In this document: positions 54,306 through 63,853 of the stretch, piece by piece
How the letters are laid out: every line of letters starts with the position of its first letter
Numbering within the stretch: the stretch's first letter is position 1
The notes under the pieces: generated by a model
Seen by the model: the letters and a program-made list of their open reading frames with translations, nothing else
The model's database searches: none
Told to the model about the DNA's origin: nothing
Source: Bacteroidetes bacterium UBA3022
Lineage (GTDB): Bacteria; Bacteroidota; Bacteroidia; Chitinophagales; BACL12
NCBI GenBank assembly: GCA_002346225.1
Contig: DDYY01000025.1
Coordinates: forward strand, 1 to 64,000
Direction: 5' to 3'
DNA: 64,000 bases
Program-made: the position numbers and the translations under genes

Positions 54306-56846
54306 ATGCGAAATACTCTTCTTATCCTCGGGATAGCAGCCCTGAGCGCGTGTTCCACACCTTCTTCCACCGAACAGCAAGCCCTGCACTCCGGTGCCTT
54401 CGAAGCTTTGAGTCTTTATGGCAACGCCCGTAATTATCCTTTGGGTAAGATTCCGGATGGCGCTTATTACGCTGCCTGGGAAGCAGCCAAAGACTTACCC
54501 CAACACCATTACACCCGCAGTACTTCCTGGTCGTCTATTGGTCCGCATAACCGCGCCGGACGTACACTTTGTCTGGCGTTCAATCCGTTGAATGCCAATA
54601 CCCTGTATGCCGGTTCAGCAAGCGGTGGATTATGGCGCAGCTACACCGGAGGAATCGGCACAGAAGCATGGGAACGTATCCCAACCGGATTTCCGGTCCT
54701 GGCTGTTAGCTGCATAGCGCTCCCCGCTGACGACTCGCTTACCATTTTTATCGGCACAGGTGAAGTCTACAACCATCAGGCAGCCGGCACAGGTGCTGCC
54801 TACAGAAATACAAGGGGCAGTTATGGCATTGGTATTTTGCGTTCTACTGACGGTGGAAGCTCCTGGGAAAAAAGCCTGGACTTTTCCATGAGTGAGGAGC
54901 AAGGCGTCTGGGATGTGGCTATAGCCCAAAGCAATCCGGATATCATCTATGCGGCCACCACTGCAGGCATCTATAAATCGACCGATAGTGGCGACAACTG
55001 GTCTTTGAGTCTGGAAATAGATCAGGTAACGGACCTCGTAGTGCATCCTGAAAATCCGGATATTGCCGTAGCGGGATGTGGCAATTTTGGCTCCCCCGGA
55101 CATGGCATTTACAACACCACCAACGGAGGCAGCACCTGGGTGAAAGCGACCACCGGAGTACCGGACGAATTTTTCGGCAAAGTGCAATTGAGCAATGCAC
55201 CTCAGTTTCCTAACCTGGTTTATGCCAGCATCGGCAATGGCTTTGGATTTGACGATGGCGCCAGCTGGCTGTGCAAGAGCACAGACTTCGGCCAGAACTG
55301 GACATTTGTGAATACCACCGATTACTCTTTATGGCAGGGCTGGTTTGCCCATGACGTGGCTATCAACCCCAACGATTCCAACCGCCTGGCAGTGATAGGC
55401 ATCGATGTCTGGACCTCCTCCAATGGCGGTGCTTCACTTTCTAAAAAAAGCGAAGGCGGTATTGGGTTTGTGAACCCTCCTATTGAAGGACCTGATGGCT
55501 TTGAGAACTTTGTGCATTCGGATTGCCATGATGTTATCTGGCATCCGGAGGAAAGCAATACATTCTACGTGGCGAGTGATGGTGGTATCCATCGCACAGA
55601 CGACGGGGGTAATAACTACTATTCGTGCAACAGTCGGTACCAGACCACTCAGTTTTACAATGGCTTCTCTGTGAGCGCACAGGACAGCCTTTTCGTTTTG
55701 GGCGGTATGCAAGACAACGGCACCAGCCGACTCAACGCGGAAGTAGACCCGCTAACCGGGGAATACCTTACGTGGTCATTGCAATTTGGTGGAGATGGTG
55801 GATGGACCGCTATCAACCAACAGGCTGATTTTATAAGTTATGTATCCTACCAATTCCTCAACGTACAGACCTGGGACGGCATCGAATACAGTTCGTTGTT
55901 TATACCCGTCATTCAACCGGTTGCATTCATTGCTCCCTACCTGTTGTCACCTTCTCAAGGTAATGTGATGTATGCAGGCTCTGCAGGCATAGCGAAGAGT
56001 GTGGATGAAGGTGCTTCCTGGACCATGACCAACGGCGGTGATGCCCTCGACGGGAACCCGGTGCTGAGTATGGCCATCAGTGCCTACGATAACAATGTGG
56101 TATACGCTGCTACGGCACCCTATGGTGGCAATCCTTCGGGTGTGTTTATCACCCAGGACGGTGGCACTACATGGTCTGATGTAACCGGAATTTTGCCCGA
56201 TCGTTTCCCGATGGATATCTGCACCGACCCGACCAATGACGCGGTTGCCTATATCACCTATTCCGGCTTTGGCACCGGACATGTATTCAGAACCGGCAAC
56301 TACGGCGCTACCTGGGAAGATATTTCCGGAGCCCTGCCCGATCTGCCTACCAATGCGGTAATAGTAGACCCCTCCTTCCCATCGCATATCTATGTAGGTA
56401 ACGATATCGGAATTTTCGTATCGGAAGATAGCGGAAGCACCTGGGTGAGCTACATGGATGGCCTTCCGGAAGCCGTGATGGTCTTTGACCTGCAAATTCA
56501 GCAACAGAGTCGCAAGCTATATGCCGCTACACACGGCAACGGAGCATACTGGAGCGATCTGGAGGATGTACCTGTCAGCGCAGCAGTAGCGACAATGGAT
56601 AACAACTGGAGCATCTATCCTACGCTGACCACAACCGGTTTCTTTCTGGAAACATCAGGTCAGATGAAAGGCGAGCAGCAACTTATGTTACTGGATTTGA
56701 ATGGTAACGCTGTTTATAGTACTGCGCTACCTGCACAGGGCAGCGAACGCCAATGGATTAACCTTCCCGGGATTTCCACTGGGGTGTATTTCGTAGTGCT
56801 TTCGGATGGTACGCAAAGGCAAACAAAGAAAATTACGGTTTTATAA
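54306..56846 (+). CDS. BNR/VPS10-repeat surface protein with T9SS tail and lipobox
   Basis: 846 residues from the ATG at 54306; the frame extends 28 codons upstream without a signal peptide. The N terminus (MRNTLLILGIAALSAC) is a textbook lipoprotein signal, Cys 16. Residues ~60-760 contain many sortilin/BNR-type repeats with S-x-D-x-G-x-(S/T)-W (STDGGSSWEK, STDSGDNWSL, SEDSGSTWVS), forming beta propellers. The last ~75 residues (SIYPTLTTTGFFLE, LLDLNGNAVYS, STGVYFVVLSDG, TKKITVL) are a type A T9SS sorting domain. Carrying both signals on one chain is odd. Function unknown; such propellers often occur in carbohydrate-binding or -degrading surface proteins. Confidence 0.82.
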   Translation: MRNTLLILGIAALSACSTPSSTEQQALHSGAFEALSLYGNARNYPLGKIPDGAYYAAWEAAKDLPQHHYTRSTSWSSIGPHNRAGRTLCLAFNPLNANTLYAGSASGGLWRSYTGGIGTEAWERIPTGFPVLAVSCIALPADDSLTIFIGTGEVYNHQAAGTGAAYRNTRGSYGIGILRSTDGGSSWEKSLDFSMSEEQGVWDVAIAQSNPDIIYAATTAGIYKSTDSGDNWSLSLEIDQVTDLVVHPENPDIAVAGCGNFGSPGHGIYNTTNGGSTWVKATTGVPDEFFGKVQLSNAPQFPNLVYASIGNGFGFDDGASWLCKSTDFGQNWTFVNTTDYSLWQGWFAHDVAINPNDSNRLAVIGIDVWTSSNGGASLSKKSEGGIGFVNPPIEGPDGFENFVHSDCHDVIWHPEESNTFYVASDGGIHRTDDGGNNYYSCNSRYQTTQFYNGFSVSAQDSLFVLGGMQDNGTSRLNAEVDPLTGEYLTWSLQFGGDGGWTAINQQADFISYVSYQFLNVQTWDGIEYSSLFIPVIQPVAFIAPYLLSPSQGNVMYAGSAGIAKSVDEGASWTMTNGGDALDGNPVLSMAISAYDNNVVYAATAPYGGNPSGVFITQDGGTTWSDVTGILPDRFPMDICTDPTNDAVAYITYSGFGTGHVFRTGNYGATWEDISGALPDLPTNAVIVDPSFPSHIYVGNDIGIFVSEDSGSTWVSYMDGLPEAVMVFDLQIQQQSRKLYAATHGNGAYWSDLEDVPVSAAVATMDNNWSIYPTLTTTGFFLETSGQMKGEQQLMLLDLNGNAVYSTALPAQGSERQWINLPGISTGVYFVVLSDGTQRQTKKITVL

Positions 56847-56949
56847 CCCGACCATAATAGTGCTTTCTGCAGACAAGTGGCGGCCTACGCACTAACGCTC
56901 AATGAAATTAAATTTTTCGTAAAGTCCTGCCCATACAACCTTACCTGCG

Positions 56950-56957
56950 TAGCTTTG
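56950..56957 (+). promoter_or_regulatory. Putative -7 box of the SDR gene at 56992
   Basis: TAGCTTTG matches TAnnTTTG, 34 bp before the ATG. The -33 position reads CCTG, a weak match. Confidence 0.4.
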
Positions 56958-56991
56958 CGTCCTTCTCATAAGAACATCAACAACAAGTGGT

Positions 56992-57723
56992 ATGAAGATA
57001 GCCTTGGTAACGGGCGCCTATAAAGGGCTGGGGAAAGAAATATGTTTGCAACTGGCGGAAGAAGGCTATACAGTTATTCTCACAGCCCGTTCCATGGAAA
57101 AAGCCGAGGCTGCTGCGGAAGTACTTAGGCAGGATCACGGACATGTGCTGGCAAGAACCCTGGACGTGAGTAACGAGCAGGAAATACAGCAGCTGGCAGA
57201 ATGGGTGGAAGCTGAATTTGGTCACCTCGATTTACTGGTCAACAATGCGGGCATCAACTCAAAGGATAATCCGGACAAGGAGGTATTCATGAAGAACTTC
57301 CGACTGGATATGCTCGATGCCGAACAGGTCCTGGAGCACATCAGAATCAACAGTATTGCTCCTATTCTGATGGTCAAGCATTTCAGGCAATTACTGCGCC
57401 GCTCTAGCCGTCCGGTAGTGGTGAGTATAGGCTCCTGGCTGGGGTCTGTCAGCGTTAAAAACAGCGGTGGACATTACAGCTACGCTACTTCCAAGTCTGC
57501 ATTGAACATGATGAACAAAGCCATGGCGCTGGAGCTCAAAGAGGAAGGCATCATAGCTGTTGTGGTCAATCCGGGTTGGGTGCAGACCGATATGGGTGGA
57601 AGCAAAGCACCGCTTACGCCAGAAGAATCTGTAAATGGCATCGTCAATAATGTCATTAAGCGGGTAAAAATCGCGGACACCGGAAAGTTCCTGCAATGGG
57701 ATGGCACGGAACACCCCTGGTAA
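56992..57723 (+). CDS. Short-chain dehydrogenase/reductase (SDR)
   Basis: 243 residues. The Rossmann motif is TGAYKGLG (7-14), followed by NNAG (84-87), the catalytic Ser in VVVSIGSWLG, and Tyr 164/Lys 168 (YATSK). It resembles carbonyl reductase-type SDRs, with the NADP-preferring TARS loop after strand 2. The substrate is unknown. Not related closely to the SDR at 26780. Convergent with the OmpA gene. Confidence 0.9.
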   Translation: MKIALVTGAYKGLGKEICLQLAEEGYTVILTARSMEKAEAAAEVLRQDHGHVLARTLDVSNEQEIQQLAEWVEAEFGHLDLLVNNAGINSKDNPDKEVFMKNFRLDMLDAEQVLEHIRINSIAPILMVKHFRQLLRRSSRPVVVSIGSWLGSVSVKNSGGHYSYATSKSALNMMNKAMALELKEEGIIAVVVNPGWVQTDMGGSKAPLTPEESVNGIVNNVIKRVKIADTGKFLQWDGTEHPW

Positions 57724-57736
57724 TAGATGGCAATAA

Positions 57737-58597
57737 TTATTTGTCTACAATAACAATCTCTACTCTCCTGTTGGCTGTCCGTTGCTGGTCATTCACCTCC
57801 ACCGCATACAGCTTTTCATTCGACCCTCTGCCTTCGTAGGACATGCGCCTGGGATCAATGCCGCTGCGTAGCAGAAAAGTATATACTTCCTTGGCTCTGT
57901 TGACAGAAAGTTCATAGGTCTTGGTATCCATGTCGTAACCATCCATTCCGAGTTCCTGACAACAAATATGACCCACTATAAGTATACGCAGGGTGGGATT
58001 ATCCTGCATGATCTTCAACAGCTCCAGCAATACTGGTTTACTCGGTGGCAATAAATGATGCCGCCCACCGTAGAAATGCATATTCTCCAGCACCAGATTC
58101 TCTCCGATTGCAATCTCGTCGATGGTTTTACCCTTCAGGATACCCTGCTCCTTTGCCGGTTGCTCCTTTACCGCCGGAACCTCCTTTTCCTGAACTAATA
58201 TTTTATTTTTATCTATAAATAGAATATCAACCCGTCTTTGCTGCCTGCGCATGGCTTCCGATGCCTGCTTTTGGGAAGACCTTTTTTCTCCAAAACCCTC
58301 CACAGAAAGCACCTGCGATTCCCGAAAACCATTGGCCAGCAAAATATCCTTTACACCATAGGCGCGCTGCAACGACAAGCTATCATTAAATGCATCGCTG
58401 TCGATAAAGTCGCAATAACCTTTCAGTTGCAGGTTGTACTGTTTCTTATCCAGACTGTCTTCCACAAAAAACAGCAAACGCATCCGCTCCTCCATCGTCA
58501 GGGTCGCTTCGCCAAATTCGAAGTACACGCTGATTGTTTTATCCTGTGCCACAGCCATAGCGGGCAGCATTAGCAGCAAAAGGAAACAACGAAACAT
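57737..58597 (-). CDS. Protein with two OmpA-like domains
   Basis: 286 residues from the ATG at 58597, selected for its signal peptide (MFRCFLLLLMLPAMAVAQ); the frame extends further upstream. Two OmpA C-terminal-like domains are visible. The first is ~22-125 (VYFEFGEATL, SLQRAYGVKDILLANGF, VEGFGEKR). The second is ~175-286 (LENMHFYGGRHHLLPPSKPVLLELLKIM, LSVNRAKEVYTFLLRSGI, YEGRGSNEKLYA, NRRVEIVIVDK). Such domains bind peptidoglycan. In the first domain the conserved NRRVD-like end is QQRRVDIL. Two domains on one chain, without a barrel, suggests a periplasmic wall-binding protein. Confidence 0.85.
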   Translation of the reverse strand: MFRCFLLLLMLPAMAVAQDKTISVYFEFGEATLTMEERMRLLFFVEDSLDKKQYNLQLKGYCDFIDSDAFNDSLSLQRAYGVKDILLANGFRESQVLSVEGFGEKRSSQKQASEAMRRQQRRVDILFIDKNKILVQEKEVPAVKEQPAKEQGILKGKTIDEIAIGENLVLENMHFYGGRHHLLPPSKPVLLELLKIMQDNPTLRILIVGHICCQELGMDGYDMDTKTYELSVNRAKEVYTFLLRSGIDPRRMSYEGRGSNEKLYAVEVNDQQRTANRRVEIVIVDK

Positions 58598-58718
58598 ACT
58601 CCCTAACGCAGAGAATGATGGCCTCGTATAGGGAATAACGTGCTTTTCTTTCCGCAATGCAGTAGCAACATATATAGCTGAAAAATGCAATCGTTGAGTC
58701 TTTCTTGCTAAGATGGAA

Positions 58719-59561
58719 TTACAGATAAGTGGCTGAAAACGTATCGCCCTTGTTTACATCTCCCGTTTCGTATCCTTTTTTGAACCAGCGCATACGTTGC
58801 TCACTGGTGCCATGGGTGAATGCATCCGGCACCACATATCCCTGGCTTTGCTGCTGAAGTCGGTCGTCGCCAATAGCATTCGCGGCACGTAGGGCCTCTT
58901 CAATATCTCCGGGATCGAGTATGTCGTGCATAGCATCTGCGTGATTAGCCCATACACCTGCAAAGAAATCGGCCTGTAATTCCAACCGCACCGATAGTGC
59001 ATTGTATTCCTGCTCGCTTACCTTGCCCCGGTACTGGTCTACCTGATCGGTAATGCCCAGCAAATGCTGTACATGATGCCCTACCTCATGCGCAATGACA
59101 TAGGCCATGGCAAAATCGCCGGGAGCCCCGAAGCGCCGGGAAAGTTCATCGAAAAAGCTGAGGTCGAGGTAGACATTGTCATCGCCGGGACAATAAAAAG
59201 GACCTGTTGCTGCCGTGGCCATGCCGCAGGCAGACTGCACCCTTCCATTGAAAACGATGAGTTGTGGTTCTTTGTATTGCCTGTTCAGTTCTTTCTCAAA
59301 AATGGCATGCCATACATCCTCATTGTCTTTCAGGGCAACGGCAATAAATTCCATCAGTTCATCTTCCGCTGCAGAGGAGACATATGCTTCTTCAGTGCCT
59401 GCAGGTGCCTGCGTGGCTTCCAGTAATTGCGTGGGGTCTTGTCCTAACAAAAGCGCAATCAGCACAATAATAATCGCGCCGCCGCCCAAAGCCATGCCCG
59501 TTTTGCCGCCACCTCTCCTGTCCTGCACATTGCGGCTGCCTTCTCTGCCTTTGTACTTCAT
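58719..59561 (-). CDS. YpfJ-type neutral zinc metallopeptidase
   Basis: 280 residues. The N terminus (KYKGREGSRNVQDRRGGG) is the typical YpfJ start; a membrane helix follows (~25-42, GGAIIIVLIALLLG). The zinc site is HEVGHH near residue 157, with the third ligand likely in ELQADFFAG. The family is annotated as neutral zinc metallopeptidase, with unknown substrate. Single-pass inner-membrane protein with the active site probably outside the cytosol. Length is usual. Confidence 0.92.
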   Translation of the reverse strand: MKYKGREGSRNVQDRRGGGKTGMALGGGAIIIVLIALLLGQDPTQLLEATQAPAGTEEAYVSSAAEDELMEFIAVALKDNEDVWHAIFEKELNRQYKEPQLIVFNGRVQSACGMATAATGPFYCPGDDNVYLDLSFFDELSRRFGAPGDFAMAYVIAHEVGHHVQHLLGITDQVDQYRGKVSEQEYNALSVRLELQADFFAGVWANHADAMHDILDPGDIEEALRAANAIGDDRLQQQSQGYVVPDAFTHGTSEQRMRWFKKGYETGDVNKGDTFSATYL

Positions 59562-59617
59562 ACCTTAAAATTTCCTTGAAGATACAAAGTAGGAGAAAAA
59601 ACGAAGCGACCTGAAAA

Positions 59618-60184
59618 TCAAATGAGTGGCATGGCAGGCGTATACTGCTTCACGCCAAAGCGCAGCTTGCTGAACATGTCCCACATCACCACACCCGCAC
59701 TTACGGCGACATTCAGCGAGTGCTTGGTGCCGAATTGCGGAATTTCAATACAGTCATCGCAAAGCGCCAGCACTTCCTCACTTACACCATACATTTCATG
59801 CCCGAAAATAAGGGCGGTCTTTTCATTGGCGTAGGGCTGGTATTGTTGCAGTGGTATGCTCCTGTCGGTCTGTTCAACAGCGACAATGCGGTAATTCAGT
59901 GATTTGAGTTTCTGAATAGCGGAGATGGTATCGTCAAAATATTCCCAGTAAACACTCTGTGTCGCACCGAGCGCCGTTTTTTCGATATCGCGATGGGGAG
60001 GAGTGGCTGTTACGCCGCAGAGGCAGATGCCCCGCACCAGAAAGGCGTCGGCAGTTCTGAAAACAGAACCTATATTGTGCAGACTGCGCACGTTGTCCAG
60101 CACTATGGCCAACGGTGTTTTCTCGGCATTCTTGAACTCCTCCGGAGATATACGCTGCAGTTCCTCGTTCTTCGTTTTATGCAT
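59618..60184 (-). CDS. TrmH/SpoU family RNA 2'-O-methyltransferase
   Basis: 188 residues from the ATG at 60184; a TTG 21 bp upstream is also in frame but less likely. The three SPOUT motifs are DNVRSLHNIGSVFRTAD (motif 1), ALIFGHEMYGVSEEVL (motif 2) and IPQFGTKHSLNVAVSAGVVMWD (motif 3), which together form the trefoil knot that binds S-adenosylmethionine. It methylates a ribose 2'-OH in tRNA or rRNA; the target nucleotide is not defined. No N-terminal substrate-binding extension. Confidence 0.92.
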   Translation of the reverse strand: MHKTKNEELQRISPEEFKNAEKTPLAIVLDNVRSLHNIGSVFRTADAFLVRGICLCGVTATPPHRDIEKTALGATQSVYWEYFDDTISAIQKLKSLNYRIVAVEQTDRSIPLQQYQPYANEKTALIFGHEMYGVSEEVLALCDDCIEIPQFGTKHSLNVAVSAGVVMWDMFSKLRFGVKQYTPAMPLI

Positions 60185-60265
60185 ATCAGTCAAAAAGGTG
60201 CGCAAATGTAACGCACAGAATTACAAACTGTTGAGGAGTGTGGAAAAATAGCACTTAAAAGACAA

Positions 60266-60787
60266 TCAGATAAAGCCTCTGTTCAGCACCGCAAAGGTGA
60301 TGAGCATGACAAATAGGAAGATAACCATACCTATCAGTATGTTTTCCTTCTTTTTCTGATCTACCATGAACTGCTCCATATTCTGGTTCTTCAGAATATG
60401 GTCGGTAATCATTTGCGCACGGATATAGGCGCTTTCCCCCTTGATGATGTAGTCATAAGCACCATTGTCAATGGTATCGACAGCTACCTTGATATTATCC
60501 TGACCGGACATCATGATGACAGCGCTGTCCGGGTAGTCTTTTTTAATTTTCTTGAGGATTTCCAGTCCATTGGCGGCATCTGCCCGGATACCGTCGAGGT
60601 AATAGTCTAAAACAACCACCGAGGGACGCTCATGCATGCGTTCCAGACAAGATTCTCCATTGGAGAAAATACTGATTTCAAGGTTGTAAGAAGATTTCTT
60701 TTCCATGTGGTTCTTCAACATCACGAGATGTTTGGTATCGTCATCCACGAGAAATACCTTGTGCTTCTTGTTGTCCTGATCCTCCAT
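60266..60787 (-). CDS. Response regulator receiver with C-terminal membrane helix
   Basis: 173 residues. A standard receiver domain (~9-130) has the acidic pocket VDDD, phospho-acceptor Asp 61 in VVVLDYYLDG, Ser in MMSGQD and Lys in YIIKGES. No DNA-binding or enzymatic output domain follows. Instead there is a charged linker (MVDQKKKEN) and a single membrane helix (~148-168, ILIGMVIFLFVMLITFAVL) ending in NRGFI. So the receiver is tethered to the membrane by its tail. Its start lies 6 bp after the stop of the hybrid kinase gene, so the two form a pair. Confidence 0.85.
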   Translation of the reverse strand: MEDQDNKKHKVFLVDDDTKHLVMLKNHMEKKSSYNLEISIFSNGESCLERMHERPSVVVLDYYLDGIRADAANGLEILKKIKKDYPDSAVIMMSGQDNIKVAVDTIDNGAYDYIIKGESAYIRAQMITDHILKNQNMEQFMVDQKKKENILIGMVIFLFVMLITFAVLNRGFI

Positions 60788-60793
60788 ATTGTG

Positions 60794-62809
60794 CTATTTT
60801 ATGCGTTGAATTTCTAATCTGATGCCTTCCATTACTTCATTACAAACTTCTGTAACTTTTTTGATTCGTTCATGCACCTCCGGTAAATTGACCTTTTCCC
60901 TTGCCGATAGTTCAATAAACTTCACCTGATCCAGTGTGTCGTTGAGACCCAGGAACTGCATCGTCGATTTCATTTTGTGTGCAGTAGCCCTGACACCATC
61001 CCAGTTGGCAGCGGCAGCCTGTTCTTCCAGCCGCTTGAGTTCAATGGGGGTCTCGTCGAGCATGATGCCGAGCATGCGGGTTTTCAAATCGTTATCGTCG
61101 TCGGTGATGGCATCGAGGTAATTCAAATTGAGTTGCTCGGTGTTGGATGCTTCCTTCTCAAAAATAATCCGCTCATTGTCGAACCCGGGATGGGCTATCA
61201 ATAAATCGATAATCTTATCCTGCAGAATATGCGCCATCACCGGTTTGGATACATAATCATTCATACCTGCCTGCAGGCACTTCTCCGCTTCACCGCTCGT
61301 GGCGTAGGCCGTAAATGCCAGAATAGGTAACTCATTGGTAGGAGCAGGCATACTGGACCGGATGTAACGGGTAGCCGTGTGTCCATCCATCTCCGGCATC
61401 TGCACATCCATCAAAACCAAATCGTAGTGCTTGTCTTCAAGCATGGCGATAGCCTGCTTACCATTCTCCGCTACTTCAATCTCCAGTGATGGCCATTTCC
61501 CTTTCAGCATTTCTGTAGTGACCAGTTGATTGAGCGGATGATCTTCTGCCAGCAACAGGCGCGCTTCCAGGTCTTTTACCTTCAGGGTTCTTCCCTCCTT
61601 CTCGGGCGCTTCAGTGGCATTTTGCGCATCAGCCACTTCCATTTCCACTTCAAAAATAAATTCAGAACCCTCTCCCAGCTTGCTCTTCACCATGATGGCG
61701 CCGTTGAGTATTTCCACCAGCTTTTTCACAATAGCGAGGCCCAGACCAGTGCCGCCGTAGAGACGAGTGGTATCCGTTGCCGCCTGCGTAAAACTATCGA
61801 ATATGGTTTCGAGGTGTTCACTTTCTATGCCTATACCTGTATCCTTTACCGAAAAGAATATCCTGGCCTGCGCACCGATGATATCGATTAAACGCGTGGT
61901 TACCCTTACTTCCCCTTCAGCGGTGAATTTGATGGCATTGCTCACCAGATTCAGCAGGATTTGATTGAGCCGCAATCCGTCGCCCAGCAGTGTTTCAGGT
62001 ATATCATCTGCCATGTCCAGCACCAGATCCAGCCCCTTTTCTTCGGCCTTGAAGCGAATGGTAGCTATCAGGCTTTCTACATTTTTACGGATAGAAAATG
62101 GATGCTTTTCCAGTTCCATCCTACCGGCTTCAATTTTGGAAAAATCTAATATTTCATTGATGATGTGCAGCAGCGATTCTCCGGATGTGCTGATAGCTTC
62201 CATGTATTCCCGCTGCTTCGGATTGAGGGGCGTACCCTGCATCAGCTGCACCATGCCGTTGATGGCATTCAAAGGTGTCCGAATTTCATGGCTCATATTA
62301 GCCAGGAATTCAGCCTTGAAGCGATTGGCGCGCTCTGCAAGATCCTTCTCCTGCTGTAGGCTCATGGCCTTCTTGCGCAACGTGATATCGCGAATAATAC
62401 CCTGGTATCCGATAATCCGGTTTTCTTCGTCGAGCCGCAGTGAAGAAGTTATCAGACAATCCATGAACTCGCCGTTCTTCTTCTTCAGTTTCACTTCGTA
62501 ATCCCGCACTTCCCCGCGCTCCCTCAGTTGCTGAATCAAAGGAGTACGATCGGCTTCGCGTGCATAGATGTCTTGTACCCGCAATTGTCTGAGCTCCTGG
62601 TAAGAATACCCAAATAGTTCATTCATGGCACGGTTAAAACCTTCGAAATACCCATCGGTGGAAGACAGATAAATGGCATCACCCAACTGATCCACCAGCA
62701 GGCGATATTTTTCTTCACTGCGGTAGAGCTCTGTTTCTATGCTCTTCCGGTGAATAAAATCGCTTGCCATCAGCTCACGGAGCTTCTCTATCAGCAGGTT
62801 ATCTTCCAT
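60794..62809 (-). CDS. Cytosolic hybrid histidine kinase (PAS-HisKA-HATPase-REC-HPt)
   Basis: 671 residues without a signal peptide or membrane helix. The order is PAS (~25-145, YRLLVDQLGDAIYLSSTDGYFEGFN, then a PAC part), HisKA with MSHEIRTPLNAI (His near 173), HATPase (~280-400, GLRLNQILLNLVSNAIKFT and GGTGLGLAIV), receiver (~415-540, Asp near 468 in LVLMDVQMPEMDG) and a C-terminal HPt domain with TAHKMKSTM (His near 611). This is a complete phosphorelay on one chain. The output is probably the membrane-tailed receiver encoded 6 bp downstream. The signal sensed by PAS is unknown. Confidence 0.95.
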   Translation of the reverse strand: MEDNLLIEKLRELMASDFIHRKSIETELYRSEEKYRLLVDQLGDAIYLSSTDGYFEGFNRAMNELFGYSYQELRQLRVQDIYAREADRTPLIQQLRERGEVRDYEVKLKKKNGEFMDCLITSSLRLDEENRIIGYQGIIRDITLRKKAMSLQQEKDLAERANRFKAEFLANMSHEIRTPLNAINGMVQLMQGTPLNPKQREYMEAISTSGESLLHIINEILDFSKIEAGRMELEKHPFSIRKNVESLIATIRFKAEEKGLDLVLDMADDIPETLLGDGLRLNQILLNLVSNAIKFTAEGEVRVTTRLIDIIGAQARIFFSVKDTGIGIESEHLETIFDSFTQAATDTTRLYGGTGLGLAIVKKLVEILNGAIMVKSKLGEGSEFIFEVEMEVADAQNATEAPEKEGRTLKVKDLEARLLLAEDHPLNQLVTTEMLKGKWPSLEIEVAENGKQAIAMLEDKHYDLVLMDVQMPEMDGHTATRYIRSSMPAPTNELPILAFTAYATSGEAEKCLQAGMNDYVSKPVMAHILQDKIIDLLIAHPGFDNERIIFEKEASNTEQLNLNYLDAITDDDNDLKTRMLGIMLDETPIELKRLEEQAAAANWDGVRATAHKMKSTMQFLGLNDTLDQVKFIELSAREKVNLPEVHERIKKVTEVCNEVMEGIRLEIQRIK

Positions 62810-62887
62810 AGAATTGTCCGAAATTTAACATTTTAGAATGGAAAGCACAATCTCGAACACAAGCGCCAAATATTTATTTTTGCGATT

Positions 62888-63853
62888 ATGGTAACAGTGG
62901 AGGAAGCGCATCAGGTAATTGAACAGGCCATCGGGACATATGCGTTTCCCGACCAGCCTGCCGGATTGTATGACCCTGCCAGGTACTTCATGGGCCTGGG
63001 AGGTAAGCGCATTCGACCGGTGATGAGCCTGCTATCTGCGGGTGTGTTCACCAGCGACCTGCAACCCTGCATTGAACCGGCACTGGCCATGGAGGTGTTC
63101 CACAATTTCACCCTGGTACACGACGATATCATGGATGACGCGCCCCTGCGCAGAGGCGCTGCTACGGTGCACACCCGGTGGGATATCAATACCGCCATTC
63201 TGAGTGGTGATGTGTTGCTGATTGAAGCCTACCAGCTGCTGCTGAAGGCCCCTCCGGAAAAGCTTCCTGCTGTACTGGCCCTGTTCACGCAAACGGCGAA
63301 GGAAGTCTGTGAAGGACAGCAGATGGATATGGATTTTGAACAGATGGATGTCGTGGATCTCGACACCTACCTGACGATGATACGGCTGAAAACCAGTGTG
63401 CTGCTCGGTTGCTCGATGGCCACAGGTGCCCTGTGCGGCGGTGCAACAGAAGAGGAAGCCCAACTGCTGTATACCTTTGGAGAACAGCTGGGCATAGCCT
63501 TTCAGATCATGGACGATTACCTGGATGCCTATCCCGGTGAAGGCGGTTTCGGCAAGAAGCCAGGCGGAGATATAGAACGCAAAAAGAAGACTTTCCTCTA
63601 CATCCGCGCACTGGAATTGTCAGATGAAGAAGCGGCAAAAAAACTGACCGAATTGTATGCCTCCTCACAAGCTGATAAGGTAGAGCGCGTGCTGTATATC
63701 TTCAATAGCCTGAACATTCAGCAGGCTGCCACCCAGAAGATGGAAGAGCACTATAAAAAAGCAGTCAATGCTTTAAATACATTGTCAGAAAAAGGATATG
63801 ATATAAGCGTAATAAGTGAAATGGGCGCAGCCATCATGCAAAGACGCCATTAA
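62888..63853 (+). CDS. Polyprenyl (geranylgeranyl/farnesyl-type) diphosphate synthase
   Basis: 321 residues. The first aspartate-rich motif is DDIMDD (Asp 79, 80, 83 and 84), followed by APLRRG. The second is DDYLD near 208, followed by GKKPGGDIERKKKT. Before that, GGKRIRPVMSLL binds diphosphate. The enzyme adds isopentenyl diphosphate to allylic diphosphates; chain length is not certain. A TAnnTTTG match (TATTTTTG, 62875-62882) stands only 5 bp before the ATG, so the mRNA could start at or near the start codon. Links with the HMG-CoA synthase-like gene at 30944 through isoprenoid supply. Confidence 0.93.
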   Translation: MVTVEEAHQVIEQAIGTYAFPDQPAGLYDPARYFMGLGGKRIRPVMSLLSAGVFTSDLQPCIEPALAMEVFHNFTLVHDDIMDDAPLRRGAATVHTRWDINTAILSGDVLLIEAYQLLLKAPPEKLPAVLALFTQTAKEVCEGQQMDMDFEQMDVVDLDTYLTMIRLKTSVLLGCSMATGALCGGATEEEAQLLYTFGEQLGIAFQIMDDYLDAYPGEGGFGKKPGGDIERKKKTFLYIRALELSDEEAAKKLTELYASSQADKVERVLYIFNSLNIQQAATQKMEEHYKKAVNALNTLSEKGYDISVISEMGAAIMQRRH

